64,000 bases of DNA from Candidatus Latescibacterota bacterium (GTDB taxonomy: Bacteria > Krumholzibacteriota > Krumholzibacteriia > WVZY01). The stretch spans positions 62,001 to 126,000 of the forward strand of contig WVZY01000022.1 of the NCBI GenBank assembly GCA_011772205.1, given 5' to 3'. Shown here piece after piece: positions 9,043 to 18,050 of this stretch. The position numbers were made by a program, and so were the translations under genes. The notes beneath the pieces were generated by a model, which was not told where the DNA came from, did no database searches, and saw only the letters and a list, made by a program, of their open reading frames with translations. Numbering within the stretch: position 1 is the first letter of the stretch; the number at the start of each line of letters is the position of its first letter.

Positions 9043-10677
9043 TTAGCCGCAATATACAATATGGCTGGGGTTACCGTCCATCAGTTCGTGGATATAATGC
9101 TCTGCAGCTGCCCGCACGATTCCGGCAGCGGTCTCGCCGGAGAAAAGGTAAGGGGTGAGGGAAGACAGAATCCGCTCCTGCGGCTTTCCCCGAGGTTTAA
9201 CGACCGACCCTACATTTGCCAGATAGGGGTGACGCTCGAGAGCAGCCGCCTTTCCCGCTTCGCGTTCCACTTCGCGAATTTGATCAACGCGCTTTCTCAA
9301 CTCGGAGAGCCGCCCGGCGAGACGCGCCCGAAGCTTTTCGTGAATCGCCTCATTGACCGTTCGTTGAAATACATCGACGGCACCGCCGACTTCCTTGATA
9401 AAGCGCGAGACGGCTTGCTCGATCTCAGTGGGGACAGCATCCTCATAAATGGCCGCGGCAAACCGAGCAGGTTCTTGGAACAGCATATTGATACGGTCGC
9501 GTGTTTCTCCTTCGACAATTTCCTTCAGGGGCGCGGGGATGTATGTGGCTGCCAGTCGTGGCACAACCACTGGACGTGGGATTTCGAATTCCTCATAGAG
9601 ATCGGCGATTTGCGCTCGGTAGGCGATCTCCGCCGGGCCCAGTATCACAGCGGCGGGATGAAACACACTGTCCTGAACGAGATTCCTCAGGATGACCCCT
9701 GGCGAGCATCGCCCGACCGATTGACGAATCACCTCGCGAAGCAAAGGGAGCTGCTCGCGTTTGACCGTGCGTCGCTTGCCACCCTCCATCAAAAAAATAC
9801 CCGAATCCTCCCCAACGGAGAGTTGCGCGTGATACCCTTTGCTCTCCAACCGGCTTCCCCGTTCTATCACCACTCGTTTCACGCTCTCTTCCCGTTCCAA
9901 ATAATCCGAGAAAAGGGATCCCACACACTCCCGAATATGAACGGACCTGCCATCAGCAAAGGCGATCTGTCCGCCTGTAAGTGATGCAAGGACAGCGGCC
10001 GATGCTTCACCGTTGTCCCGTGCAGCCGAAAGCGCCTTCGACACGCATTCCCGAACGAATCCACCCTTCGGAAACGCATCCAAACGCCGCGCGATGCTGT
10101 CCCAAGTCCTGGCGACCGAATCAATTGCTATGTCACCCACGGGAGCAGTGCTCTCGTGCGCATCGGCGGGAATTCCCGTCGATAACGGGGATAAATCTTC
10201 CGACAGCGTAGAAAGTGTCCGAATCTCCTGAAAGTCCGTGTCATCACTCCCTACCCAGAAGAGAGGAATCACTGTTCGCGATAGGAGCTTTTCAAGCCAG
10301 TTGGACAGGACCACGGCAGAAAACGCCTTATACAGCGTGATCAATGGGCCTCCCAATATAGCCGGCTGTTGCCCCGTCACAACAAAGAGAACGCCATCGT
10401 GTTTGGCTTGCTCGAGCTTTTCCAGTACGGCTGGAGCCGTTCCGGCACGTTTCCCGAGTTCGATCACGTCGTCCAAAATTCGCATCCACTCGCTCCCCGC
10501 GCGTTTCTGTCCGTACGCGCCTGCCCCGAGAAAATCTTGCCAGAACGCCGCGTTGCCCGAAAAACCCTGAAGGAGTCCACCGAGGCCGTCGGATGGATTC
10601 TCGACGAAGTCCAGAAAGAGTTTATTTTCCGAACTGAAATCTGCTACCGGTATTGTATGGAGAATTGATGTGTGCAT
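9043..10677 (-). CDS. bshC: Bacillithiol synthase (cysteine-adding enzyme)
   Basis: 544 residues, the usual BshC size. Family landmarks include VVTGQQPAILGGPL with LYKAF after it, and IPLFWVGSDDTDF. It also has the long C-terminal coiled-coil-like region (residues about 420-490). BshC joins cysteine to GlcN-malate, completing bacillithiol. Its stop lies 2 bases before the bshB start. With bshA and bshB1 next to it, the whole committed pathway is present in one run of genes. Confidence 0.95.
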   Translation of the reverse strand: MHTSILHTIPVADFSSENKLFLDFVENPSDGLGGLLQGFSGNAAFWQDFLGAGAYGQKRAGSEWMRILDDVIELGKRAGTAPAVLEKLEQAKHDGVLFVVTGQQPAILGGPLITLYKAFSAVVLSNWLEKLLSRTVIPLFWVGSDDTDFQEIRTLSTLSEDLSPLSTGIPADAHESTAPVGDIAIDSVARTWDSIARRLDAFPKGGFVRECVSKALSAARDNGEASAAVLASLTGGQIAFADGRSVHIRECVGSLFSDYLEREESVKRVVIERGSRLESKGYHAQLSVGEDSGIFLMEGGKRRTVKREQLPLLREVIRQSVGRCSPGVILRNLVQDSVFHPAAVILGPAEIAYRAQIADLYEEFEIPRPVVVPRLAATYIPAPLKEIVEGETRDRINMLFQEPARFAAAIYEDAVPTEIEQAVSRFIKEVGGAVDVFQRTVNEAIHEKLRARLAGRLSELRKRVDQIREVEREAGKAAALERHPYLANVGSVVKPRGKPQERILSSLTPYLFSGETAAGIVRAAAEHYIHELMDGNPSHIVYCG

Positions 10678-10715
10678 CGATAAATCAAGCTCGACTAGAA
10701 ATCACCCGTTGACTG

Positions 10716-11447
10716 CTATTTTTTTGCGGAAACGATGATCACCCGATCTGAAACCCCCTCGACAAATGGACTGAGATCATAGCCTCCAAAAACACTGTCG
10801 ATCTTGAAACCAACGCTTTCGAACATGATGATCAGTTCATCCATGGTATACAGCCTGAGTCGCTCTTCGATCTGTTCTTTCGTTCCGCTTTGCGCGTTGA
10901 TTGCCTGGATATCCTTCACCAGATATTTCCCATAATTCTCGAGCCGCCGCTTCTCCTTGATTATGAAACTTCCTGACTCTCTTTGCGATTCTTCCAACAA
11001 TGACGAAGCGATTTTTCGGGCGTTTATAAAGTCAAATAGAAAGATCCCTCCCCACCTCAGCACTCTGAAAACTTCTTTGGAAACAAGAAGATTATCCGTG
11101 TCTCTCGAAAAATAGCCAAAACTTGTGAACATGTTTATAACTGCGCCGACACTGCCGGTAAGGAGCGGGATTCGTCGCATATCTGCCTGCATGATGAGTC
11201 CTTTGTGCCCCCAGCTGTCCAGACACGCTCTCAAAAGATAATGAGACAGGTCGAGTCCAAAGATGAGATGCCCTCTCCTCGATATCGATTCGAGGTACCG
11301 GCCGTTTCCGCAGGCAAGATCGAGAATCGGATCTTTGTCCAAGAACAATGATCCAAAGGCCTTCGCAACAGCGTCCGACTCCTCGATATCTCTATGCTCG
11401 TAGAGAATCGGATAAAGAGTGTCGAATGCGACTTCGTACCATTCCAT
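10716..11447 (-). CDS. Class I SAM-dependent methyltransferase
   Basis: 243 residues with a Rossmann methyltransferase core: motif I DLACGNGRY, then FGLDLSHYLL, an ADMRRIP segment and INMFTSFGYF. It is followed by LRWGGIFLFDFIN. The substrate cannot be told from sequence. The start at 11447 is chosen because the gene then begins 2 bases after the nadB stop and the first residues (MEWYEVAFD) resemble related methyltransferases. It sits between nadB and the bsh genes and is probably co-transcribed with both. Confidence 0.85.
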   Translation of the reverse strand: MEWYEVAFDTLYPILYEHRDIEESDAVAKAFGSLFLDKDPILDLACGNGRYLESISRRGHLIFGLDLSHYLLRACLDSWGHKGLIMQADMRRIPLLTGSVGAVINMFTSFGYFSRDTDNLLVSKEVFRVLRWGGIFLFDFINARKIASSLLEESQRESGSFIIKEKRRLENYGKYLVKDIQAINAQSGTKEQIEERLRLYTMDELIIMFESVGFKIDSVFGGYDLSPFVEGVSDRVIIVSAKK

Positions 11448-11449
11448 AG

Positions 11450-13054
11450 TTACTCCATATCGGGACGCCACTGCAAAATCGTGTCCATGCAAAAGCGCTC
11501 ATCGTCCCTCTCGGGGTGCGTCTCCGTATAATGAAGCCCCCGGCTCTCCTTTCGTGCCGTTGCGGAGCGGATGATCAGATCTCCGACGAGGATGATGTTT
11601 CTCAACTCGAGGATGTCTTTTGTCAGATGACATTTCCAGTAGAGAGAGGTGATTGTCTCGGTGATCTGCGCCATCCGTTCCTTTGCGATCTCCAGTCTCT
11701 GATCGTTCCGGACGATCCCGACGTAATCCCACATGATCCGTCTTGCCTCATCCCAGTCGTGATCGACGATTACCGAGTCCATCAGCTTCTCGGTATGATC
11801 CTCGCTCCACGGAAGAGGCTCGACTATCCGCTGCTTCCTGAACCTCTCATCGTTTTTCAAAAAGAGGAAGGCTCTGTGCGCAAAAGTCAAAGCTTCGAGC
11901 AGCGAATTGCTCGCCAACCGGTTGGCTCCATGGAGCCCCGTGTGGCTTGCCTCCCCAACAACAAATAAGTTCTCCAGCGACGTCCTTCCCCATTCATCTA
12001 CATCAACACCTCCGCAAAAATAATGAGTAGCCGGTACCACGGGAATGGGATCCGATGTGATGTCGACTCCGTACCGCCGACACTCGCCATAAATGTGAGG
12101 AAAACGATTTCTTATATGCTCCGATTGAAGATGTGTTAGGTCGAGATAGACACATTTGCTGCCCGAGCGTTTCATTTCGCTGTCGATCGCCCGGGCAACG
12201 ATATCGCGAGGGGCAAGGTCCGCCTGGGGGTGGTACTCCTCCATGAACGCTTTCCCGTCTCCATTGATGAGAACACCGCCTTCTCCCCTGAGAGCCTCAC
12301 TCAACAGAAAAGATTTCGCATCGGGATGATACAAGCACGTCGGATGAAACTGAACGAATTCCAGATTCGCAATCTTTGCCCCAACACGGTAAGCCATGGC
12401 GATGCCATCCCCAGTGGCAATATCCGGATTGGATGTGTAAAGATACACCTTACCGGCACCTCCGGTGGCGAGAATCGTCCGGTGCGCGACGAACGGGATG
12501 ATGGTGTCACTTGCGATGTCCAGCACATATGCGCCATAAATCCCCGCCTCCCCACCCGAAGGGCTGCCCTTCAAGTGCCTGCCGGTGATGAGGTTTACCG
12601 CCATGTGGTGGGGATAAAGATGAATTCGCGGGTGCTCTTCGATTCTCTCCAGCAATATTCGCTCTATTTCCCTGCCGGTGAGATCTTTGCAGTGAACGAT
12701 TCGATTTCGTGAATGGCCCCCCTCGCGCCCAAGCGACAGCTGCCCTTCTCTCCTCGTGAAATCGACACCCAGTGACATCAGCTCGGATACGCGTTCCGGC
12801 CCGTCCTTGATCGTCATCTCGACGATCGACTTCCGGCACAGCCCAACCCCACTCGACAGGGTATCCCTTATGTGAAGGTCGAAGTTGTCATTCTGAGAGT
12901 GCACGGCTGCTATCCCGCCCTGAGCGAAATTCGTATTCGAATCCGCGGCCTCCTTTTTAGCCACAATATGGATCTCTCCAAGCTCTGCTGCTTTTAAAGC
13001 GAGGGAGAGACCCGCTACGCCGGCTCCAATGATCAAGATATCCGAACTATTCAT
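11450..13054 (-). CDS. nadB: L-aspartate oxidase
   Basis: 534 residues. It oxidises L-aspartate to iminoaspartate with FAD, the first step of de novo NAD synthesis. The FAD-binding motif GAGVAGLSLALKA is at residues 11-23; TNFAQGGIAAV, a GREGGHSRNRIVH block, and GEASHTGLHGANRLASNSLLEAL are all typical of NadB. The start at 13054 places the FAD motif at the normal distance; no good ribosome site is visible, so an upstream start up to 13183 cannot be ruled out. NadA and NadC are not in the window, but nadD is (37002-37580). Confidence 0.94.
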   Translation of the reverse strand: MNSSDILIIGAGVAGLSLALKAAELGEIHIVAKKEAADSNTNFAQGGIAAVHSQNDNFDLHIRDTLSSGVGLCRKSIVEMTIKDGPERVSELMSLGVDFTRREGQLSLGREGGHSRNRIVHCKDLTGREIERILLERIEEHPRIHLYPHHMAVNLITGRHLKGSPSGGEAGIYGAYVLDIASDTIIPFVAHRTILATGGAGKVYLYTSNPDIATGDGIAMAYRVGAKIANLEFVQFHPTCLYHPDAKSFLLSEALRGEGGVLINGDGKAFMEEYHPQADLAPRDIVARAIDSEMKRSGSKCVYLDLTHLQSEHIRNRFPHIYGECRRYGVDITSDPIPVVPATHYFCGGVDVDEWGRTSLENLFVVGEASHTGLHGANRLASNSLLEALTFAHRAFLFLKNDERFRKQRIVEPLPWSEDHTEKLMDSVIVDHDWDEARRIMWDYVGIVRNDQRLEIAKERMAQITETITSLYWKCHLTKDILELRNIILVGDLIIRSATARKESRGLHYTETHPERDDERFCMDTILQWRPDME

Positions 13055-13235
13055 CGTTAGTTGAGCGGTGCTAGGGATGGCGCCTACCTGGCGGTTTGGA
13101 GAATCAACTCTTGGGGCCGCAATCATAATAATCAAACCGGCTTTCGATTGCAACCATGAAGGCTGACGGCTTGCAGAATGCACGAAGGCCTAAAAGCCTC
13201 GAGCACCCAAAGGATAGAATTTCCTTATTTGTCTT

Positions 13236-13241
13236 TATAAT
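13236..13241 (+). promoter_or_regulatory. Candidate -10 box for the 13345 lipoprotein gene
   Basis: A perfect TATAAT hexamer lies about 100 bases before the lipoprotein start. The -35 at 17 bases upstream is poor. The leader between holds GACTGG and CCAGTC arms that could pair, so a structured 5' UTR is possible. Confidence 0.35.
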
Positions 13242-13344
13242 AATCACTTAAGAAGCGCCCACAAGAATGCGACTGGCATGCTCGTTGCGTATACGCGCAC
13301 AAAGACCAGTCAACACCGCCGGATTTCTGCAGGAGGTTGGTTCA

Positions 13345-13971
13345 ATGAAGAGTAAGCTTTTTAGCTTTATGTGCGTTATAGGCGCGTTGGCCTTTTTGCT
13401 GGTAAGTTGCGAGGATAATCCGGAGGGAAATCGTGCCGTCGTGACGGTTGCATCCTTCAATGATAATGCTCCCTTCTTCTGCGACGTTTTGGAACAGGGA
13501 GATAGCTTGTTCGATCAAGCGGGGAATGCCGTCTTGAGGGACGACTTCATCGCGGAAGATTATCTCAAAGTCGCTTTTTATAACCGCCCGTACAATTCGT
13601 TCATCGTCTCGCCCCCGGGATATCCGTACGGTGAATACCTCATCACTCGATATCGGGTCGAGTGGGCACGCGTTGACGGCGGGGTGCAGGTGCCTCCCCC
13701 CTACGATGGTGCTACGAGCATCTCGATTCCCTCGGGTGAATTGGTCGAAGGTTACATCCTCTTGGTCCCATTTATGGTCAAGGAGCTGCCCTTCATTTGG
13801 ACGCTCCGCTACGTCCAAGCTGGAGGCACCGGAGGCGAAATCCTCTGCGTTGCCAACATCACCTTCTGGGGTCATGAGGTGGGTACGGATAGAGAAACGG
13901 AGGTTATAGGGTCGCTCTCCGTGAACTTTGCCGATTGGGTGATCGAGACGAAAAAGAAGAAGCAGCTTTAG
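13345..13971 (+). CDS. Hypothetical lipoprotein
   Basis: 208 residues. The start ATG at 13345 has a strong AGGAGG ribosome site. A basic N-terminus and hydrophobic segment end in the lipobox LVSC at about residue 21, so it should be a lipid-anchored exported protein. The mature part looks beta-rich, with many aromatic residues, and ends in a run of lysines. I do not recognise the family. It is a single-gene unit on the plus strand, convergent with lpxK, and is followed by a hairpin terminator. Confidence 0.8.
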   Translation: MKSKLFSFMCVIGALAFLLVSCEDNPEGNRAVVTVASFNDNAPFFCDVLEQGDSLFDQAGNAVLRDDFIAEDYLKVAFYNRPYNSFIVSPPGYPYGEYLITRYRVEWARVDGGVQVPPPYDGATSISIPSGELVEGYILLVPFMVKELPFIWTLRYVQAGGTGGEILCVANITFWGHEVGTDRETEVIGSLSVNFADWVIETKKKKQL

Positions 13972-14051
13972 ACGGACTCCTCGTTATCGCCAACCTCCAG
14001 GGGGAATCCGGTCTGAATAGATTTGCAGAGGATGGCCCAACCCGCCCACAG

Positions 14052-14080
14052 AGAAACCGCAGGTTATGCCTGCGGTTTCT
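14052..14080. terminator. Hairpin terminator shared by the lipoprotein gene and lpxK
   Basis: AGAAACCGCAGG pairs perfectly over 12 bases with CCTGCGGTTTCT around the 5-base loop TTATG. On the plus strand it follows the lipoprotein stop by about 80 bases and has a short T-rich tail. On the minus strand it lies inside the last codons of lpxK, whose TAA stop is in the loop. It probably works for both converging genes. Confidence 0.75.
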
Positions 14081-15212
14081 TGATTCTATCTACAATATTT
14101 CCTCCCGCTATCTCCAATTCCAGACGGGCGATTGAAATGGTGGAGGAAACGCTTTCCAGATCCCGCAGTTTGACCCAGTCCTTCTCAGTTGTCACGACTC
14201 CTGCGACTTTGTGTTCGCGCAGCAACGCCTGCACGATCTGTGCATCATCGTTGCCATAACCGTGGTGATCGGGATAGCGGATCGAGAGCCGGACATCGCA
14301 GCCGCAGCGCTCGAGTGATTGGTCGAACCTGTCAGGGCGGGCAATGGAGGACAAGGAGGCGATTGGTCCGTCAATTGGATCACAAGGATCCCCTTCAGGG
14401 GACTGCAGGCATGCGTGCCTGAGGATGCCGAAGACCGGCTTTTTGCAGGAGGTCGCCTTATCAATAGACTCCTCGAGAGCGGGGAGGTCCTCCCTATCGG
14501 GAAGATCGTTGAAGCCAATCCAGTCGGCCCTGGAGAGCGCAGAGGGCTCCTCTCTGAGCGTCCCAGCGGGTAACATGCGACCGTTCCCGAAAGGTTTTCG
14601 AGCGTCGAGAAGAACCACATCCAGATCCCGATAAAGACCCCATGATTGGAAAGCGTCATCCAGTATGATGTGGGTCGGATCGAACAGGGATATCGCGGCT
14701 TTTATCGCCTTTGTTTTGCAAGATGAAAAGACAAGTGGAACCTGCGGCAGACGCCATGCAACCATTGCTCCTTCATCTCCAACTACCCGATCGAGCAAGG
14801 CCGCGTCGCGCCTGACAAACCGTATCTGCGCCTCGATCGACAAAACGGATGCGGGCTCCTTCGGGAGCACCACTGTTACGGCGCCAAGCCTTTCCGATTC
14901 ACTCTTGAATCCCCGGCTAGCGTATACTGGGCGATACCCCTCTCTGGTGAGCGCTTCCAGCAGATGAATGCAGAAAGGCGTCTTTCCCCCTCCACCCACC
15001 TCGATATTTCCAATCGAGATGATGGCAACCGCCCCATATGTCCCCACGGGCTTATGCTTCAGTTTCTTTTGCCCGGTAGACACCAATCGGTAGATCCAGG
15101 CGGCCGGCACCAGCAGCGCACGGCTCCCGGCAGAACGGTCTTCAGCTGCCACCATTCTTTTTCGGGGATATACAATCTTCGTTCGCCCTGCCAGTTCACC
15201 GGAATGCATCAT
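14064..15212 (-). CDS. lpxK: Tetraacyldisaccharide 4'-kinase
   Basis: 382 residues. LpxK phosphorylates the 4' position of the lipid A disaccharide at the inner membrane. The P-loop-like IEVGGGGKTPF at about residues 71-81 and YASRGFKSE after it are diagnostic, and DDAFQSWGL with LDVVLLDARKPFGNGRMLPAGTLREE follow as separate short motifs. It overlaps the 3' end of the acyltransferase gene by 17 bases and is the last gene of the bamA-lpx operon. The stop codon lies in the loop of a hairpin terminator, an unusually tight arrangement. Confidence 0.93.
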   Translation of the reverse strand: MMHSGELAGRTKIVYPRKRMVAAEDRSAGSRALLVPAAWIYRLVSTGQKKLKHKPVGTYGAVAIISIGNIEVGGGGKTPFCIHLLEALTREGYRPVYASRGFKSESERLGAVTVVLPKEPASVLSIEAQIRFVRRDAALLDRVVGDEGAMVAWRLPQVPLVFSSCKTKAIKAAISLFDPTHIILDDAFQSWGLYRDLDVVLLDARKPFGNGRMLPAGTLREEPSALSRADWIGFNDLPDREDLPALEESIDKATSCKKPVFGILRHACLQSPEGDPCDPIDGPIASLSSIARPDRFDQSLERCGCDVRLSIRYPDHHGYGNDDAQIVQALLREHKVAGVVTTEKDWVKLRDLESVSSTISIARLELEIAGGNIVDRIKKPQA

Positions 15213-15837
15213 CGTTCATTTCCGTTATCGCCTTGAGGGCTTGCTCCAGAGCAAGACGTCTCTCCTCCAGCTCCTCGGCGCTTGCATCGGCGGGAACGAG
15301 CACGGGTTCGCCATATCGCACGAACACATGGGTGAATGGCTTCGGCACCTCGAATGCGTCCCACGAATCGAACGTCCAATGACGTGCAGAACTCGCGGTA
15401 ATTGGGACTATCGGGGCGCCGCTAAGCTTCGCCACCTCGAGCGGACCCGGTTTTACCACGTACCTCGGCCCCTTGGGTCCGTCGACGGTGATTCCCAGAT
15501 CCAGGCCACCATCCAGCTTCGCAACCAGTTCCCTTATCGCCCTCGCACCACCGCGGGTGCTCGATCCCCTCACATGGCCAAAACCGAGCCGGCGAATGGT
15601 TTGGCCCATGGTTTCCCCATCCCGGTGCTCGCTGGCGAGCACCTGAATATCCTGACCACGGTGAGTAAAACTCAAAGGAAAGAGCCGCCCGTGCCAGAAC
15701 GCGAAGATCACCGAAGGATTGATCTGCCGGGCTTTTTCCAGTTGGTCCTCATCGATATAGCGGATTCTCCATGAGAGACCCAATATGCGGATCACAACAG
15801 ATCCAAGAATCGCTATGATCCGGATGCGCTCGCTCAT
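15196..15837 (-). CDS. Lysophospholipid acyltransferase family protein (DUF374)
   Basis: 213 residues. A hydrophobic N-terminus is followed by FAFWHGRLFPL, where the H of a degenerate H-x4-D site lies, then SEHRDGETM, RGSSTRGGARA and DGPKGPRY. This set is typical of DUF374 proteins, relatives of lipid acyltransferases. Its place between lpxB and lpxK suggests it acylates a lipid A precursor, perhaps replacing LpxL, which is not seen in the window. That role is inference. Confidence 0.87.
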   Translation of the reverse strand: MSERIRIIAILGSVVIRILGLSWRIRYIDEDQLEKARQINPSVIFAFWHGRLFPLSFTHRGQDIQVLASEHRDGETMGQTIRRLGFGHVRGSSTRGGARAIRELVAKLDGGLDLGITVDGPKGPRYVVKPGPLEVAKLSGAPIVPITASSARHWTFDSWDAFEVPKPFTHVFVRYGEPVLVPADASAEELEERRLALEQALKAITEMNDDAFR

Positions 15838-15844
15838 TTCTTAA

Positions 15845-16963
15845 CTAGCGTCTCTTTCTCAGCATCTCTTCGGATATTTCCGCCACGCGCCTGCACCCGC
15901 CCCCACCCGATAGGGTGTGCTTGAGTGACTTGAACCGATCAACCATGATCCTCCGCGAGTCATTGTCGTCGATTAGCTCGAGGGCTTTTTTGCCGATGCG
16001 CTCCGGCACCGCACTGCTCTGGATAAATTCCGGACAGACGCCGTCATTGAAGATGATGTTTACCAGACCGATGTTACGGATCTTTACCAATTTCCTGGCG
16101 AGAAGGTAGTTGATAGCCGAGATACGATATACGATGACGAGCGGCGTCTCGAAGAGTGCTCCCTGCAATGTAGCCGTTCCCGAGGCAACCAGAATGGCCC
16201 GGGAGCGCCTCATGACAGCGACGGCATCATTATCGATCGGGATATCCATTCCGAAACGGGTGAGGACTTTCTCATAAGAATAGAGTGGCACAGTCGGATG
16301 CCTGCCTATTACGAAACGGGTCCCCGGCCGCCTCTCGGTTATGTACCGCGCCGCACCGAGAAGAACCGGCAGTATCCGCCGGATCTCCTGCAGCCGACTG
16401 CCCGGAAGCAGGCCGACTCCCTCCCGCTCGCTTTCAGTGACGGGCTCGGGGAGATAGTGATCCTCCACAAATGGGTGACCCACGTATTCCACCGGAATCC
16501 CTTCCCTCTTGTATATCTCTTCTTCAAACGGAAGAATCACAGCAATGCGATCCACAGACCGCCCAATCTCACGGATCCGACCCGCTCCCCAAGCCCAAAC
16601 CTGTGGGCTTATATAATAAAGAACAGGCACCCCGAGTTTCTTCGCATAACCGGATAAACGAATGTTCAATCCTGGGTAGTCAACCGGAATGAATAGATCA
16701 ACGCCATTGCGCAGGACGCTTCTGAGCTTCTTTTCCAAGCGGGCGAACTTGGTGATGCTCGCCAGAACGCTTGAAAAACCCATTACTGCGTAGCGATCGA
16801 TATGGGATACGAGTTCTGCCCCAGCTTGCGCGACACGATCGCCTCCAAAGGCAATGATTCTTGCATCCGGATTTCTTTTGAGAATCTCCGTTACGAGCGC
16901 GGCAGCGTGAAGATCTCCGCTCGCTTCCCCGCAGCTGATCAGTATGGTGGGGTAAGTCGCCAT
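15845..16963 (-). CDS. lpxB: Lipid A disaccharide synthase
   Basis: 372 residues, the normal LpxB size. It condenses UDP-diacyl-GlcN with lipid X. Motifs: ISCGEASGDLHAA at the N-terminus, GGDRVAQAGAEL, MGFSSVLASI, DYPGLNIRLSGYAKK, YYISPQVWAWG and LLPGSRLQEI. The start at 16963 fits homologues; an overlapping GTG at 16987 that touches the preceding stop would add eight residues. Its substrate lipid X needs an LpxH, LpxI or LpxG enzyme, and none is encoded beside it. Confidence 0.94.
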   Translation of the reverse strand: MATYPTILISCGEASGDLHAAALVTEILKRNPDARIIAFGGDRVAQAGAELVSHIDRYAVMGFSSVLASITKFARLEKKLRSVLRNGVDLFIPVDYPGLNIRLSGYAKKLGVPVLYYISPQVWAWGAGRIREIGRSVDRIAVILPFEEEIYKREGIPVEYVGHPFVEDHYLPEPVTESEREGVGLLPGSRLQEIRRILPVLLGAARYITERRPGTRFVIGRHPTVPLYSYEKVLTRFGMDIPIDNDAVAVMRRSRAILVASGTATLQGALFETPLVIVYRISAINYLLARKLVKIRNIGLVNIIFNDGVCPEFIQSSAVPERIGKKALELIDDNDSRRIMVDRFKSLKHTLSGGGGCRRVAEISEEMLRKRR

Positions 16964-16983
16964 GGTGGCCTTAGTCGTTCGCG

Positions 16984-17985
16984 TCACAAAGTGGTTGATT
17001 CTCGCTCTATTTTGTCGAGAACGGCTTCGGCGAGCTTGAGAGCGTTCAACCCGTCTTCACCGGTTACCGGGGGCGGTTTGCGGGTTAGCACTGAACGGCA
17101 GAAAGTTTTGAGCTCCTTGGCAAGCGGCTCATCTCCGTGCGTTTCGAACTCCTCGATGGTCAAGAACTCGCTGAGGTCGATGACTCCCGGACTCCCTTCG
17201 AGTTCTTTGAGCCTCGCAACTCCTTCCTTGAACTTTTCGCCCTTTTCATATCGCTTCACTCGACGGCGAAAAAGGTCGATTGAAAGATAGCGGTTTGGCG
17301 AAAAAACGCGGATCTTTCGCATGGGTTCAACGGAGACGCGACTTGATGTGAGGTTCGCCACACAACCGTTCGCAAACTCCAACCTCGCATTGATGATATC
17401 CGGTCCGGTGGTGAGAATGCCTGCTCCCTTGGCCCGTATGTCCTCGGGCCACCGTTTTAGCAGAAGGAGAAGGATATCGAGATCATGAATCATCAAGTCC
17501 GTTGCGACTGAGACGTCGATTCCCCTTGCCGCAAAAGGTGCGAGGCGATGTATTTCTATAAATGAAGGATCTTGAATAAATGGGAATGCCGCTTCGAAGG
17601 CCGAATTGAATCGCTCGATATGTCCCATCTGCAGGATTCTCTGATGACGCTGCGTGGCGTCCACGATGCGCTCGGCAGCCCTTACGTCGCTCGCGATGGG
17701 TTTTTCGAGGAACACGTCTTTTCCTGCCTCGAGCGCAGCAACGGCAACCTCAGCATGTTTCGTGGAAGGGACGACGACGCTTACCGCATCAACGGCATCG
17801 ATCAGCTCCTGAACGGTGCTAAAAGTGGTTGCACCGAAATCTTTGGACGCTTGGAGAGCTCTCTCTTCTATTAGATCGTAACAACCGATAAAATCAACTT
17901 CGTCGAATCCCTTAAAAACACGAACGTGCTCTCTTCCAAGCTTTCCTATACCTGCTACGCCTACTCTGAGACCCAACGTGTCCAC
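16984..17985 (-). CDS. Gfo/Idh/MocA family oxidoreductase
   Basis: 333 residues. The N-terminal Rossmann motif GVAGIGKLGREHV, the EKPIA motif with its catalytic-type lysine, and the GHIERFNSAF segment place it in the NAD(P)-dependent Gfo/Idh/MocA family. A GTG at 17985 is the start. It lies between lpxA and lpxB. In other bacteria a relative, GnnA, oxidises UDP-GlcNAc to make 2,3-diamino lipid A, but its aminotransferase partner GnnB is absent here. The substrate is therefore unknown, although lipid A sugar modification is the natural guess. Confidence 0.85.
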   Translation of the reverse strand: MDTLGLRVGVAGIGKLGREHVRVFKGFDEVDFIGCYDLIEERALQASKDFGATTFSTVQELIDAVDAVSVVVPSTKHAEVAVAALEAGKDVFLEKPIASDVRAAERIVDATQRHQRILQMGHIERFNSAFEAAFPFIQDPSFIEIHRLAPFAARGIDVSVATDLMIHDLDILLLLLKRWPEDIRAKGAGILTTGPDIINARLEFANGCVANLTSSRVSVEPMRKIRVFSPNRYLSIDLFRRRVKRYEKGEKFKEGVARLKELEGSPGVIDLSEFLTIEEFETHGDEPLAKELKTFCRSVLTRKPPPVTGEDGLNALKLAEAVLDKIERESTTL

Positions 17986-18050
17986 TCCTTGATAAGGCGC
18001 TCAATAGCTTTTGAATTTATCAGTGAGAAAATAAGAACCGAGGGGCAAGG

